37,187 nt of DNA from Cytobacillus firmus NBRC 15306 (GTDB taxonomy: Bacteria; Bacillota; Bacilli; Bacillales; Cytobacillaceae), in NCBI RefSeq assembly GCF_001591465.1, contig NZ_BCUY01000039.1, forward strand, positions 1 through 37,187, given 5' to 3'. The position numbers and the translations under genes are program-made. Below, piece after piece: positions 7,551 to 22,127 of the stretch. Position 1 is the stretch's first letter; the number at the start of each line of letters is the position of its first letter. The notes below the pieces were generated by a model. That model was not told the DNA's origin, made no database searches, and saw nothing but the letters and a program-made list of their open reading frames with translations.

Positions 7551-7592
7551 GCTTTAAAAAAGAGAGTAACCTTTAAAGGTTTACTCTCTTCT
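7551..7592 (-). terminator. Terminator-like hairpin in the ftsZ leader (possible attenuator)
   Basis: On the minus strand AGAGAGTAAACC and GGTTACTCTCT pair around TTTAAA (one bulged base), followed by TTTTTT. It ends about 40 bp upstream of the ftsZ ATG. atpC has its own terminator about 270 bp upstream, so this hairpin is probably not needed to end the atp transcript. Confidence 0.65.
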
Positions 7593-7686
7593 ATTGTAAA
7601 GGCCTATATAAAAGAATTCGAGTGATTTATCTCTTTTTTGGGGCAATTTTCTTAAAATTTGGGTGGTAAATATTTCTGAAACAAAA

Positions 7687-7801
7687 GCGGAAGCGCCTTG
7701 TTCACCCCCGACTAGCACAAGACGAGCCGCCCGGAAAGGTGTTCTTTACCTTTCTGGGCGGATTGGCTTGTGACCTCGAGGGGGTAGGCGCTGGAGCTGG
7801 A
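7687..7801 (+). repeat. ~115-bp hairpin repeat, copy A (complete)
   Basis: It opens with GCGGAAGCGCCT and closes with AGGCGCTGGAGCTGGA. Nested stems can be read: AGCGCCT/AGGCGCT, ACCCCC/GGGGGT, CACAAG/CTTGTG, and an apical 13-bp stem CCGCCCGGAAAGG/CCTTTCTGGGCGG (one G-T pair) around TGTTCTTTA. No reading frame is present. Confidence 0.85.
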
Positions 7802-7858
7802 TGCAGACACTCTTCCACAGAGTAATTAACATTGCTTAATTTTATAATTTCCTATACA

Positions 7859-7893
7859 ACAAAAACACCCCCCAGCTAGGCCAGGAGGTGTTG
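7859..7893 (-). terminator. Intrinsic terminator of the atp operon
   Basis: On the minus strand AACACCTCC pairs with GGGGGTGTT (one G-T pair), followed by TTTTTG, just after the atpC stop. Confidence 0.8.
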
Positions 7894-7903
7894 TGAATTG
7901 TTA

Positions 7904-8314
<411 letters not shown>

Positions 8315-8333
8315 TTACCCTCCTGGTCCAGAA

Positions 8334-9770
<1,437 letters not shown>

Positions 9771-9778
9771 TTAAGAAT

Positions 9779-9952
9779 GCGGAAGCGCCTCGGCCATGTG
9801 GAACGCAGACTAAGAACGCCACGTCCTGTGGCAACGCCTGCATGACCAGCATCCTGCTGGCCTCAAGCATAAGACGAGCCCTGCAGGAAGGCGTTCTTTC
9901 CTTCCGGAAGGGATTGGCTTATGACTCGAGGGGCTAGGCGCTGTAGCTGGAC
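9779..9952 (+). repeat. Hairpin repeat, copy C (expanded), between atpG and atpD
   Basis: Shares the core of copies A and B (AAGCATAAGACGAGCCCTGC ... GGCTTATGAC ... TAGGCGCTGTAGCTGGAC) but has an extra ~60 bp in its left arm. This insert carries two small hairpins, GCCAC-GTCCT-GTGGC and CCAGCA-TCC-TGCTGG. It lies inside the atp operon and is the inverse of copy B on the other side of atpG. Confidence 0.85.
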
Positions 9953-9982
9953 TACTCTCATATTAGAGTAAGAATCCAAGTT

Positions 9983-10846
<864 letters not shown>

Positions 10847-10867
10847 TCACCACCCTTATTCAGATTA

Positions 10868-10982
10868 GGCCAGCTGCAGCGCCTAGCCCCTCGAGGTCAT
10901 AAGCCAATCCCTTCCGGAAGTAAAGAACACCTTCCTGCAGGGCTCGTCTTATGCTTGTCGGGGCTGACCAAGGCGCTTCCGC
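10868..10982 (-). repeat. Hairpin repeat, copy B (complete), between atpA and atpG
   Basis: The reverse complement aligns end to end with copy A. Two stems differ by paired changes: AGCCCC/GGGGCT in place of ACCCCC/GGGGGT, and CATAAG/CTTATG in place of CACAAG/CTTGTG. The apical loop TGTTCTTTA is the same. Confidence 0.87.
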
Positions 10983-11052
10983 TTTTTATTGTTTGTCAGA
11001 ACCGAATTGAGCTGCTTAGATGGGGAGCAATTCCCCATCCAGGCAATCTCCA

Positions 11053-12576
<1,524 letters not shown>

Positions 12577-12585
12577 CTACGAATC

Positions 12586-13685
<1,100 letters not shown>

Positions 13686-13789
13686 TCATATACATGATTC
13701 CGAATTAGTTTACGGTAAAAAAACATAAAGGAATGGCGAAGGTTCATGGAATGATCTTCGCCATTTTTGAACGATTGGTACAGTATTAA

Positions 13790-14041
<252 letters not shown>

Positions 14042-14077
14042 TTAATAAGTTTTGTCCATAAAATGAACAGGTATATA

Positions 14078-14797
<720 letters not shown>

Positions 14798-14812
14798 TCA
14801 CCTCTCTTCCCG

Positions 14813-15196
14813 CTATTTACGTAAATGAAAAGATTGAAGAAAATAATCTATCATAATGACAATATAGGATGTCATTAATCCAAATACCACACTGATCAGA
14901 TGCAGCTTATCAGGATATTCCAGGGCAATCATAACAGCAAATACTGCTGTAGCCATCCTGGATACCGTTCCAAGTGAACGCACCTTCTCGCCTCTCTCAA
15001 CCGCCTCTCCAAATTGCAGCGCCTTTCGTGAAATCAGCCACAAATTGAACAGACTTAAGCATGTACCAAAGATCAAGCCAAGAAAAATAGATTGATATGG
15101 TGTAAAGCCCCAGCCGAGAACGTAAACAGACAACAAAAGGAATATGTATTTTCGCTGTCTCAGAAAAGTTGCTTTGATTTCCGGCATGATGTTCAT
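14813..15196 (-). CDS. atpI: ATP synthase subunit I
   Basis: The 127-residue protein has four hydrophobic segments and sits directly before atpB, as AtpI does in bacilli. AtpI is thought to assist c-ring assembly or stability and may take part in magnesium handling; it is not part of the final enzyme. Its ATG overlaps the atpZ stop (ATGA). Identification rests on topology, size and position. Confidence 0.88.
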   Translation of the reverse strand: MNIMPEIKATFLRQRKYIFLLLSVYVLGWGFTPYQSIFLGLIFGTCLSLFNLWLISRKALQFGEAVERGEKVRSLGTVSRMATAVFAVMIALEYPDKLHLISVVFGLMTSYIVIMIDYFLQSFHLRK

Positions 15197-15414
15197 TCTC
15201 CTGTGAAAAAATGTTGGATTAGACGAAGCATGGCGTAAATCCCGGCGCCAAGTCCAATGAACAAGCCGATTAAAAGGAATAAAGGCTCAGTTCCTGCCTT
15301 GCTGTCAAGCCATCTTCCGGCGAAAATGCCAATGAGCACCGAACCTGCTAACTGAGAAAGAATGGCGGACATTAAGGCCATCGCCTTAAATGGGTTGCGG
15401 TCTTTTTGACGCAT
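15193..15414 (-). CDS. atpZ: AtpZ/AtpI family small membrane protein
   Basis: The 73-residue protein has two membrane helices (about 12-35 and 42-65) with the family motifs GSVLIGIFAGRWLDSKAGTE and PLFLLIGLFIGLGAGIYAML. AtpZ is the first gene of atp operons in several bacilli and, with AtpI, has been linked to Mg2+ uptake in alkaliphiles. It is the first gene after the predicted operon promoter and is coupled to atpI. Confidence 0.88.
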   Translation of the reverse strand: MRQKDRNPFKAMALMSAILSQLAGSVLIGIFAGRWLDSKAGTEPLFLLIGLFIGLGAGIYAMLRLIQHFFTGE

Positions 15415-15547
15415 AAAAACGCATCCTCCCTTAAAGAGAATGGTATGAGGGTTTTGAGGCCGTAAAAAATCAGTTAAACATCATGCAGAAGTGGGAAATA
15501 TGTCTGCAAAAATATTTTGAAAACCCTATCATCTTTTACCCTTTGTA

Positions 15548-15576
15548 AGCATACAATAGGGCTTTGTCAATGTCAA
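15548..15576 (-). promoter_or_regulatory. Sigma-A promoter of the atp operon
   Basis: On the minus strand TTGACA (15576-15571), a 17-bp spacer and TATGCT (15553-15548). A second TTGACA follows immediately after the first. Transcription would start near 15541, giving a leader of about 125 nt before atpZ. Confidence 0.8.
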
Positions 15577-15664
15577 TGCGTTTGGAGTGAAAAAGTTCAC
15601 AAACAAAAAGGTAAAAATATGGTATGTTCACATATTTATCACATTTAATTTTCGGATTTCTATT

Positions 15665-15693
15665 GAAAAAGGAGCGAGATTCTGCATCGCCCC
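15665..15693 (-). terminator. Intrinsic terminator of the subtilase gene
   Basis: On the minus strand GGGGCGA and TCGCTCC pair (one G-T) around nine bases, followed by TTTTTC. Confidence 0.7.
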
Positions 15694-15710
15694 TAGAAAC
15701 GCTTTGTTTT

Positions 15711-17978
15711 TTACTTGCCTAGTAACCTCTTCTGATCTGCTGAAGGCTCCGGATCCCCCAGCTGGCCATCCGGCCTTACAAATAGATAGGTTTCAATCCA
15801 GTCTTCCCTGCCGGCCTTTTTGGCAAACACTTTCGCCAGATACAGCCCCGGCCCAGGCAGCTTATCAGCAGGGATTTCCTGCAGCAGCTGCCCCTTGCCG
15901 GCATTTCTTTTCCAATCCAGAAATCCCATGAACCGGAGACTTTCCGAATCAAACATCGCAATTCCGAATTCCTCCGCCCCGCCAGGCAGATACACTTCAT
16001 AGCGATATGTGCCAGGCTTATCTCCTTTGCCGATTCCGAATCCCATCACTCTTGGATAATCCGGCTCTTCCAGCACATAAAGGTATGGAATATGAATACT
16101 CTCTGCACCTGCTTTCAATAGAAGGTATCCATCATGAATCTTTTTCTTTAAAAGGGTTGGATCAGCTGACATTTTAATTTCAGCCTTTTTCTTTTCGCCC
16201 GGGTTCAATTGAAACGTCATAGGCATTTCCCAATTGATGCCCTGCTGCTTATAGGGTACGGAAAAGGAATAAGACTGTGTTTTTTCACTTAGATTTTCAA
16301 CCGTTATAAAACTGCTGTGGTCATGCAGCCTGTCTGCGATCTGGAATTTGCCGAATTGCATGGAAGCCGGAATTACAAGCGTTTCTGATTTCAGCGCCTG
16401 AGCAAGCTGGATTCTGCCTGCCCCCTGCTCATAAGTTCTATATGTTTGTCCTTCCGCGTTCCTAATAAGCTTAGCGGTATTCATGAGTGCCGCCTTAATC
16501 TGTTCCGGTCCCCATTCGGGATGAGCCTGTTTTAAGATGGCACAGGCACCCGCTACATGCGGAGCGGCCATGCTTGTTCCCTGAAGCGGCAGGTATCCGC
16601 CGGGAATGGTGCTATTTATAGCGACTCCCGGTGCCACAACATCCGGTTTAATTTCCCATGTGGATGTAACGGGCCCGCGGGAGCTGAAGTCAGCCAGTAT
16701 GTCCCTTTCTTCTATTATATTAGTCCGGGCAAGGAGCCGTCCTTCCTTCATAAGCTTCTTGAGCTCCTCTCCTTCTTCCTTTGAAAGCGCCGCTGCCGGA
16801 ATAGGAACCTCGCTGTCCAGATTGCCGAAGAACCTGCCTTTTGTATTATTAAAGATAATAATTCCCTCTGCTCCTGCTTCCATGGCATGGAATGCCTTAT
16901 CAGTAAACGTTAGTTCCCCTCTTTCCACCAGAACCATTTTTCCTTCCGCATTCTTCAATTCATCCGGGTGCCCGAGTCCTCCATAGATCATTTCATACGA
17001 GCGGTCAAATTCCCATTCCTTTGAACCCTGCAGCAAATCAAGGCGGATTTCACGTCCGTTTATGCTCAAAAATGGCACCTTTATCGTTGGTGTAGAGGCT
17101 CCGACAGAAATAGCCTTCGACGCTGTTCCCGGAGATCCGACGGTCCAAATATTCGGTCCCGAGTTGCCTGATGAAGTGACTGCCGTTATTCCTTTCTCAA
17201 CCGCTTTATTCAGGGCCATGCTTATCGGAAGGTCAGGCCCGTTTACGTTATTTCCCAATGAAAGGTTTAATACATCCACCTTATCCTTTATGGCCTGTTC
17301 GATGGCTGCTATCACCTGTTCTGTTGTTCCGCTTCCGCCTGGTCCGAGAGCCCTGTAGGCGATGATGGTTGCTTCCGGTGCAACCCCCTGGATCCTGCCA
17401 TTTGCTGCAATGATACCCGCGACGTGAGTGCCATGCAGTGTGCCTTGTCCCCCGGCAGCCTTCGTTTCCATCGGATCTCTATCATTATCCACCAGATCAT
17501 GCCCGCCGCCATAGCTTCTTCGCAAGTCGGGATGATTATAATCGATGCCGGTGTCGATCACACCTACTTTTACACCCTTTCCTGTGAGGCGCTGATTATT
17601 TTCATCATAATAGCCTCTGGCATTCAGGCCGCCAATCATCTTGATATTGTCATTGGAATGAACATGATAGGTATTAACCGGTGACACAGCAGAGACTGAC
17701 TCTATTCTTTGCAGGCTTTGCAATGCAGATGGCTTTCCTTTAACAGAAAAGCCATTTAATGCATGATTGAATGTATGCCTGATTTGCAGATCAGGGTTTT
17801 GTTCTATCATTTGTTTTATTTCCTGTTCATTTTTTGGATCCTTCAGTACTACAATGGCCACTTTTTCTATATCAGGTGACTCTTCCGGTATAGGCGGGTG
17901 TGAAAGTGTCCGTGCAGAAACGGGAGTTTGACTCCAAAACAAGGATAAGACTGTTATGGACAGTAAGAATTTTTTCAT
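15711..17978 (-). CDS. Secreted subtilisin-family serine protease (Vpr-like, with PA domain)
   Basis: In the 755-residue protein, a signal peptide (ending near PVSA) is followed by an I9 propeptide (about 40-100) and an S8 catalytic domain. Numbered from the GTG at 17990, the triad is D146 (VGVIDTGID), H186 (HGTHVAG) and S473 (GTSMAAPHVAG), with oxyanion N276 (SSGNSGPN). A protease-associated domain is inserted between about 315 and 420 (VLVERGELTFTDKAFHAMEA). The C-terminal 220 residues look like beta-rich accessory domains. This is the arrangement of minor extracellular protease Vpr. ATG 17978 is chosen; its AGGGTGGG site forms the right arm of a hairpin (see the element at 17982). It is a single gene with its own terminator. 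Confidence 0.93.
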   Translation of the reverse strand: MKKFLLSITVLSLFWSQTPVSARTLSHPPIPEESPDIEKVAIVVLKDPKNEQEIKQMIEQNPDLQIRHTFNHALNGFSVKGKPSALQSLQRIESVSAVSPVNTYHVHSNDNIKMIGGLNARGYYDENNQRLTGKGVKVGVIDTGIDYNHPDLRRSYGGGHDLVDNDRDPMETKAAGGQGTLHGTHVAGIIAANGRIQGVAPEATIIAYRALGPGGSGTTEQVIAAIEQAIKDKVDVLNLSLGNNVNGPDLPISMALNKAVEKGITAVTSSGNSGPNIWTVGSPGTASKAISVGASTPTIKVPFLSINGREIRLDLLQGSKEWEFDRSYEMIYGGLGHPDELKNAEGKMVLVERGELTFTDKAFHAMEAGAEGIIIFNNTKGRFFGNLDSEVPIPAAALSKEEGEELKKLMKEGRLLARTNIIEERDILADFSSRGPVTSTWEIKPDVVAPGVAINSTIPGGYLPLQGTSMAAPHVAGACAILKQAHPEWGPEQIKAALMNTAKLIRNAEGQTYRTYEQGAGRIQLAQALKSETLVIPASMQFGKFQIADRLHDHSSFITVENLSEKTQSYSFSVPYKQQGINWEMPMTFQLNPGEKKKAEIKMSADPTLLKKKIHDGYLLLKAGAESIHIPYLYVLEEPDYPRVMGFGIGKGDKPGTYRYEVYLPGGAEEFGIAMFDSESLRFMGFLDWKRNAGKGQLLQEIPADKLPGPGLYLAKVFAKKAGREDWIETYLFVRPDGQLGDPEPSADQKRLLGK

Positions 17979-17981
17979 TAG

Positions 17982-18012
17982 AAAACCCACCCTCTTTTTG
18001 TTTTAGGGTGGG
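17982..18012 (-). terminator. Terminator of the serine hydrolase gene, overlapping the protease ribosome binding site
   Basis: On the minus strand CCCACCCT and AGGGTGGG form an 8-bp stem followed by TTTTC. The right arm is also the best Shine-Dalgarno sequence for the downstream subtilase ATG at 17978. Confidence 0.7.
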
Positions 18013-18055
18013 CTGAATAGATGCCTTGTATGCGTAAATCTATATAATATTACGG

Positions 18056-19345
18056 CTAGTTCAAGGATTCATAAACAATATTGGCTACTTCTTTGGAAAG
18101 AGCGCCTGTGCTCCGGTATGATCCGCTTGGTAAAGGGCCATTGTTTTGTTTATTTGTCAGCAGGATAATCTGAAGGTTTTCCTCTGGATCGATAATAACC
18201 TGTGTTCCAGTAAAACCAGTATGGCCAAAAGCTTTGTCAGAATAGTGATCTCCCATATACCAGCTTTTATCCAGCTCCCAGCCATATCCCTGGCCAAAGC
18301 GCTGAGGAGAGGTAAAGGTATCAATCACTTCTTGATCATACATTTTTGTTTTCCCATATGTTCCGCCATTTAACATGGTCTGGCCCAATACAGCAAGGTC
18401 CCTTGCTGTCGAAAATAAACCGGCATGGCCTGCAACCCCTTTATTTCCATAAAAGCTATTCCCATCATTAACTTCTCCGACTAAGGTGTAATTTCTCCAG
18501 TATTTGAACATGTCCGGGCTTTCTTCAACATAGTACCCGAAATTAGGGTCATCAATCATTTTATACTCATAAGGATTTCCCCATGAGGTAGCTGCAATCT
18601 TTTTCTTGAAATAGTCCGGTGGAGTAAACTTCGTATCATGCATTTTTAAGGGCTTATAAATATTTTCTTCTAAGTACTTATCCAATTTTTGTCCACTGAT
18701 CTCTTCAATCAAAAAACCCAGCATCATAAAGCTAAAATCGCTATATCTTCTGTCTGTGCCAGTCGGGTATTCAAGGGGCAGCTTGTTTATATAATTCAGT
18801 ACCTCTTCCGAATTATCCGCATAAAGGTATGTCGGCTTCCAGGGAGTTAAACCAGAGGTGTGTGTCAGCAGGTCAGCGACTGTAATATCCTGTTTCCCAT
18901 GCTGGGCAAACTCTGGAATAAAATCAGATACCCTGTCATTTACTGAGAGTTTCCCATCATTGACAAGTTTCATAATGCCCTGGGTTGCTCCCATTACCTT
19001 CGTAACGGAAGCAAGGTCGAACATTGTTTTCTTTTTCATTTTTCTGGGGTTCTCGAGTAATTCCCCCATATCATACTTTTGTGCATATCCGTACGCTTCC
19101 TCTTTGACAATCTTTCCATCCTTGGCTACAAGAACTACTGCACCAGGCGTAACACCATCCGCAATAGCCTCCGTAATGGCTTTATCAATACCCTTCAATT
19201 TCTGCGGATTAAAGCCTGCCTTTTTAGGATGGGCTTGACTTAATTTCTCCCCGGACCGTTCTTTCGCATTCACCATATTTCCAGAAAAAGCTGCAGAACT
19301 TAAAACTAATGTGAATACGATTAACAATAACCTTAACCTTTTCAA
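18056..19345 (-). CDS. Secreted beta-lactamase-family serine hydrolase (PBP-like)
   Basis: The 429-residue protein has a signal peptide (residues 1-27, ending MVNA) and a class C beta-lactamase/DD-peptidase fold. The catalytic SxxK is S113-V-T-K116, the YxN-type motif is Y201-S-D203, and the KTG equivalent is H375-T-G in GHTGFTG. These fit the serine hydrolases often annotated as esterases, D-aminopeptidases or PBP-related proteins; the substrate cannot be predicted. Its own promoter probably lies just upstream (TTGATA-17-TAGTAT near 19402-19430, tentative). A terminator separates it from the protease gene. Confidence 0.88.
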   Translation of the reverse strand: MKRLRLLLIVFTLVLSSAAFSGNMVNAKERSGEKLSQAHPKKAGFNPQKLKGIDKAITEAIADGVTPGAVVLVAKDGKIVKEEAYGYAQKYDMGELLENPRKMKKKTMFDLASVTKVMGATQGIMKLVNDGKLSVNDRVSDFIPEFAQHGKQDITVADLLTHTSGLTPWKPTYLYADNSEEVLNYINKLPLEYPTGTDRRYSDFSFMMLGFLIEEISGQKLDKYLEENIYKPLKMHDTKFTPPDYFKKKIAATSWGNPYEYKMIDDPNFGYYVEESPDMFKYWRNYTLVGEVNDGNSFYGNKGVAGHAGLFSTARDLAVLGQTMLNGGTYGKTKMYDQEVIDTFTSPQRFGQGYGWELDKSWYMGDHYSDKAFGHTGFTGTQVIIDPEENLQIILLTNKQNNGPLPSGSYRSTGALSKEVANIVYESLN

Positions 19346-19467
19346 ACCTTCATCTCCTTTTCAAAAACTGACCAATATACAATATTCCGTATAATTAATA
19401 CTATCTATCTTTCAATTGATTATCAATATAGTTTTTTGTATTTTCAGAAAATAGTACTTTTAGATTA

Positions 19468-19498
19468 TTAAAAAGCCATCAAATAAATGATGGCTTTC
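19468..19498 (-). terminator. Intrinsic terminator after the 79-aa membrane protein gene
   Basis: On the minus strand AAAGCCATCA and TGATGGCTTT pair around TTTATT, followed by TTAAT. Confidence 0.8.
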
Positions 19499-19510
19499 TC
19501 CCTTTATGTA

Positions 19511-19750
19511 TTAAAACAGCTGATTCGGTTCCAGTTTTCCTTTTTGAATTAAATGGTCCCGCTTTTTATCTCTCCACATATCCGCTATAGTCGCAGCTAT
19601 CAGTAATACTGTAAGCAGGATTCCTTTTCCTTCTGCCAGTTTAAATACCAGGGCGATAAGACCTTCGGACATGAAGGTTCCCATTAATGAACCCAGCAGC
19701 ATGATGATCCAGACAATCAATGCCCCTTCTAAAACGGCTAATGCTCTCAT
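19511..19750 (-). CDS. Small two-helix membrane protein, function unknown (79 aa)
   Basis: Two hydrophobic segments (about 7-26 and 30-54) are followed by a charged tail (WRDKKRDHLIQKGKLEPNQL). I recognise no family. A GGGAGG site lies before the ATG. It is 88 bp downstream of the MerR-like coiled-coil gene, with no terminator between, and ahead of a strong terminator, so the two are probably one transcription unit. Confidence 0.7.
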   Translation of the reverse strand: MRALAVLEGALIVWIIMLLGSLMGTFMSEGLIALVFKLAEGKGILLTVLLIAATIADMWRDKKRDHLIQKGKLEPNQLF

Positions 19751-19838
19751 TTATTCGACCTCCCGGGTATATAAAATCATTATGCCAATACCCCGCAGAC
19801 AGCAGTCTAAACGTAAGTCTTGCAATTCGGGCACTCCT

Positions 19839-20435
19839 TTACTTTCCAAATATCTTCTGCCAGATGCTTTTGCTTTTTTCAGCCTCTAATGCACCGGCTA
19901 CTTCTTCTACGGACTTTTGTGTTGCCATCAGTTTTTCATAGAGGGAAGTGACTTTTTCGCTCTCTTTTTCATAGCCTTGTGCATGGGCATTTCTTAAATC
20001 TTCAATTGTGAGTTTGAGCTCGTGCACCTCATGAATCAGCTGTTTGTTTTGTTCTCTGATTTTATTCTGGGTAAGACGGGATTGCTCGTTTTGCTGCACG
20101 AGGAAACTGACAAGCTTTTTCATATCTGTCAGTTCGGAATTCACATTCACAAGTGAGGTGGAGCTGCCTTCTTCCTCATCCTCCACTGTTATGATGACCG
20201 GAATTCCTGCATCCTCAAGCTTTGCTGTGACTTCCTCTTTTTTCAGCCCATCTGAATATAATTTCCGGATAAATTTAAGCTTTTCAATTTCGGAAGCCTG
20301 GATTTTATAACGATTATGTTCCTTCCGATAATTTATGTATTCTGCATGCTCCTGCAAATAACGCTTTAAGCTATTCTCAGGTATGTCCGGAAGTGCCTCT
20401 TTAAGCTCCTTCATTGTCAAATACTGATTTGCCAA
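19839..20435 (-). CDS. MerR-like HTH protein with coiled coil (DUF3967/RacA-like)
   Basis: The 198-residue protein has an N-terminal MerR-type helix-turn-helix (about 5-75: LTMKELKEALPDIPENSLKR, then RYKIQASEIEKLKFIRKLYS), an acidic linker (EDEEEG), and a long coiled coil from about 100 to 185. This combination occurs in RacA-like and plasmid/phage DUF3967 proteins that bind DNA and oligomerise. Whether this one is a transcription factor or a DNA-organising protein is unknown. The start is TTG (20435), with AAAGGTG about ten bases upstream and no upstream ATG. It heads a two-gene unit with the 79-residue membrane protein. Confidence 0.75.
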   Translation of the reverse strand: MANQYLTMKELKEALPDIPENSLKRYLQEHAEYINYRKEHNRYKIQASEIEKLKFIRKLYSDGLKKEEVTAKLEDAGIPVIITVEDEEEGSSTSLVNVNSELTDMKKLVSFLVQQNEQSRLTQNKIREQNKQLIHEVHELKLTIEDLRNAHAQGYEKESEKVTSLYEKLMATQKSVEEVAGALEAEKSKSIWQKIFGK

Positions 20436-20875
20436 CGTCCTTCAGCACCTTTCTTGGTATCTTGCCGATCACCCAGCTCTCGCCGGGCATTACCCATGAC
20501 TAACCACCTAACCGCCAACAAAACCACCATGGTCATTTTCTACGGTTAATGATGTCATTTCTGCCGCTATTTCTTTAACCATGAGTATGTCATTTGATCA
20601 CTCTAAACTCTTTGGAAACGTGGATATATCAACATTTTGCAAACAACCATCCAACCATCAACCTGTTAACCGCTTACTATTTCTGTTCGTACCTGCTTTC
20701 TGTTTCTTCTATACTCTATCATAACTTTTCCAGCTTTACGGGGAAAGAGACTTTTAACATAAAAATAAAATAGATTTCTCTGTTCAACTTCAACCACTCA
20801 ACCACCAACATATCAACCATGTTGTTTTTCAAGTAATGATGCCCGCTTCTCCCCTCCCCTTTTGAAAATAGAACA
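20436..20875. other. Intergenic region upstream of the MerR-like gene
   Basis: No gene-sized frame with a ribosome binding site is seen. The region is marked by CAACCA/CCAACA-rich words near 20500-20530 and 20640-20665 and by an exact 31-bp repeat at 20790-20820. A promoter for the MerR-like gene must lie here; TATGAT near 20717-20722 (minus strand) is the best -10 but has no good -35. Confidence 0.55.
20790..20820. repeat. 31-bp dispersed repeat, copy 2
   Basis: Identical over 31 bp to 6258-6288. It lies just beyond the terminator of mnaA. Confidence 0.8.
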
Positions 20876-20910
20876 GAAAAATGCACCTCAACTTAAGAGA
20901 GGTGCATTTC
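20876..20910 (-). terminator. Intrinsic terminator of upp-mnaA
   Basis: On the minus strand AAATGCACCTC and GAGGTGCATTT pair around nine bases, followed by a T run. Confidence 0.85.
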
Positions 20911-20912
20911 TA

Positions 20913-22064
20913 TTAGTTTTGCGGTTTATATTCTTCCGGACGATCATTCGTCTGTTTAAAATGGTAGCGGATAGCATCACAAATTCTCCTGGAAGCATTT
21001 CCGTCTCCATATGGGTTTACAGCTTTAGCCATTCTTTCATAAGCTGCCCCATCAGTCAGAAGCTCTGTTGCCAGTTCGTAAATTGGCTGTTCCTCAATGC
21101 CGGCAAGCTTAAGGGTTCCTGCTTCAATTCCTTCAGGCCTTTCCGTTGTATCACGCAGAACAAGGACAGGCACACCAAGTGATGGCGCTTCTTCCTGAAC
21201 TCCGCCTGAATCGGTCAGAATCAGATGAGCTCTTGAAGCAAAGTTATGGAAATCTATGACGTCAAGCGGCTCAATCAGGTGAATGCGGCTATCGCTGCCA
21301 AGGATTTCAGATGCAATCTCCCGTACAGCAGGGTTCATATGAACGGGATATACGACTTGCATATCTTTCTGTTCTTCCACCAGTCTTTTAATAGCCTTGA
21401 ACATGTTGCGCATCGGCTCGCCCAGGTTTTCACGGCGGTGTGCAGTCAGAAGCACAAGGCGGTCATCGCCGATTTTCTCAAGGACTTCATGGTGGTATGT
21501 GTCTTTAACAGTTGTTTTAAGTGCATCAATTGCCGTGTTTCCGGTGATGAAAATACTGTCGTTCTTTTTATTCTCATTTAAGAGGTTTTCAGCTGACTTC
21601 GATGTTGGCGAGAAATGCAGATCAGCCATGACACCTGTAAGCTGGCGGTTCATTTCCTCAGGGAATGGAGAGTATTTATTCCATGTGCGCAGTCCCGCTT
21701 CCACATGACCGACGACAATCTGGTTATAGAATGCGGCTAGGCTTGCGATAAATGTTGTAGTGGTATCACCGTGAACAAGCACGATATCCGGCTTTACTTC
21801 CTTCATGATCTTATCAAGGCCCTCAAGTCCGCGTGTAGTTACATCCACCAGTGTCTGGCGGTCTTTCATGATATTCAGGTCATAATCGGGTGTGACCTTA
21901 AAAATATTTAATACCTGATCAAGCATTTCGCGATGCTGTGCCGTCACAGTCACAATCGATTCAAAATGCTCAGGGTGTTTTTGAAGTTCAAGAACAAGAG
22001 GGGCCATTTTAATGGCTTCCGGCCTTGTCCCGAAAATTGTCATTACTTTAATCGGACGATCCAT
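20913..22064 (-). CDS. mnaA: UDP-N-acetylglucosamine 2-epimerase (non-hydrolysing)
   Basis: The 383-residue cytoplasmic enzyme interconverts UDP-GlcNAc and UDP-ManNAc, the donor for the wall teichoic acid linkage unit and other polymers. Motifs include VMTIFGTRPEAIKMAPLV at the N-terminus, VHGDTTTTF, GHVEAGLRTWNKYSPFPEE, TAHRRENLGEP and LTDSGGVQEEAPSLG. The ATG at 22064 is preferred because AAGGAAGGTG precedes it; the GTG at 22073 is inside that site. It follows upp by about 60 bp without a terminator. The same gene pair occurs in the B. cereus group, as I recall. Confidence 0.96.
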   Translation of the reverse strand: MDRPIKVMTIFGTRPEAIKMAPLVLELQKHPEHFESIVTVTAQHREMLDQVLNIFKVTPDYDLNIMKDRQTLVDVTTRGLEGLDKIMKEVKPDIVLVHGDTTTTFIASLAAFYNQIVVGHVEAGLRTWNKYSPFPEEMNRQLTGVMADLHFSPTSKSAENLLNENKKNDSIFITGNTAIDALKTTVKDTYHHEVLEKIGDDRLVLLTAHRRENLGEPMRNMFKAIKRLVEEQKDMQVVYPVHMNPAVREIASEILGSDSRIHLIEPLDVIDFHNFASRAHLILTDSGGVQEEAPSLGVPVLVLRDTTERPEGIEAGTLKLAGIEEQPIYELATELLTDGAAYERMAKAVNPYGDGNASRRICDAIRYHFKQTNDRPEEYKPQN

Positions 22065-22127
22065 TTCGAGCACCTTCCTTTTTTAAAAGATATTTTCAAT
22101 CTTTTTGTCTGTTCGCTGCTGATGATT

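Larger units (their letters stand above)
7513..7903. other. Intergenic region between atpC and ftsZ
   Basis: Contains, in minus-strand order, the atpC terminator, a full hairpin repeat (copy A), an AT-rich stretch where an ftsZ promoter must lie (no clear hexamers found; TTTACAAT near 7595-7602 is the best -10), and the leader hairpin. Confidence 0.6.

Noticed and set aside
7687-7801. Insertion sequence or transposon remnant at the hairpin repeats
   Set aside because: No transposase fragment and no clear target-site duplication could be read; described as a hairpin repeat of unknown mobility.
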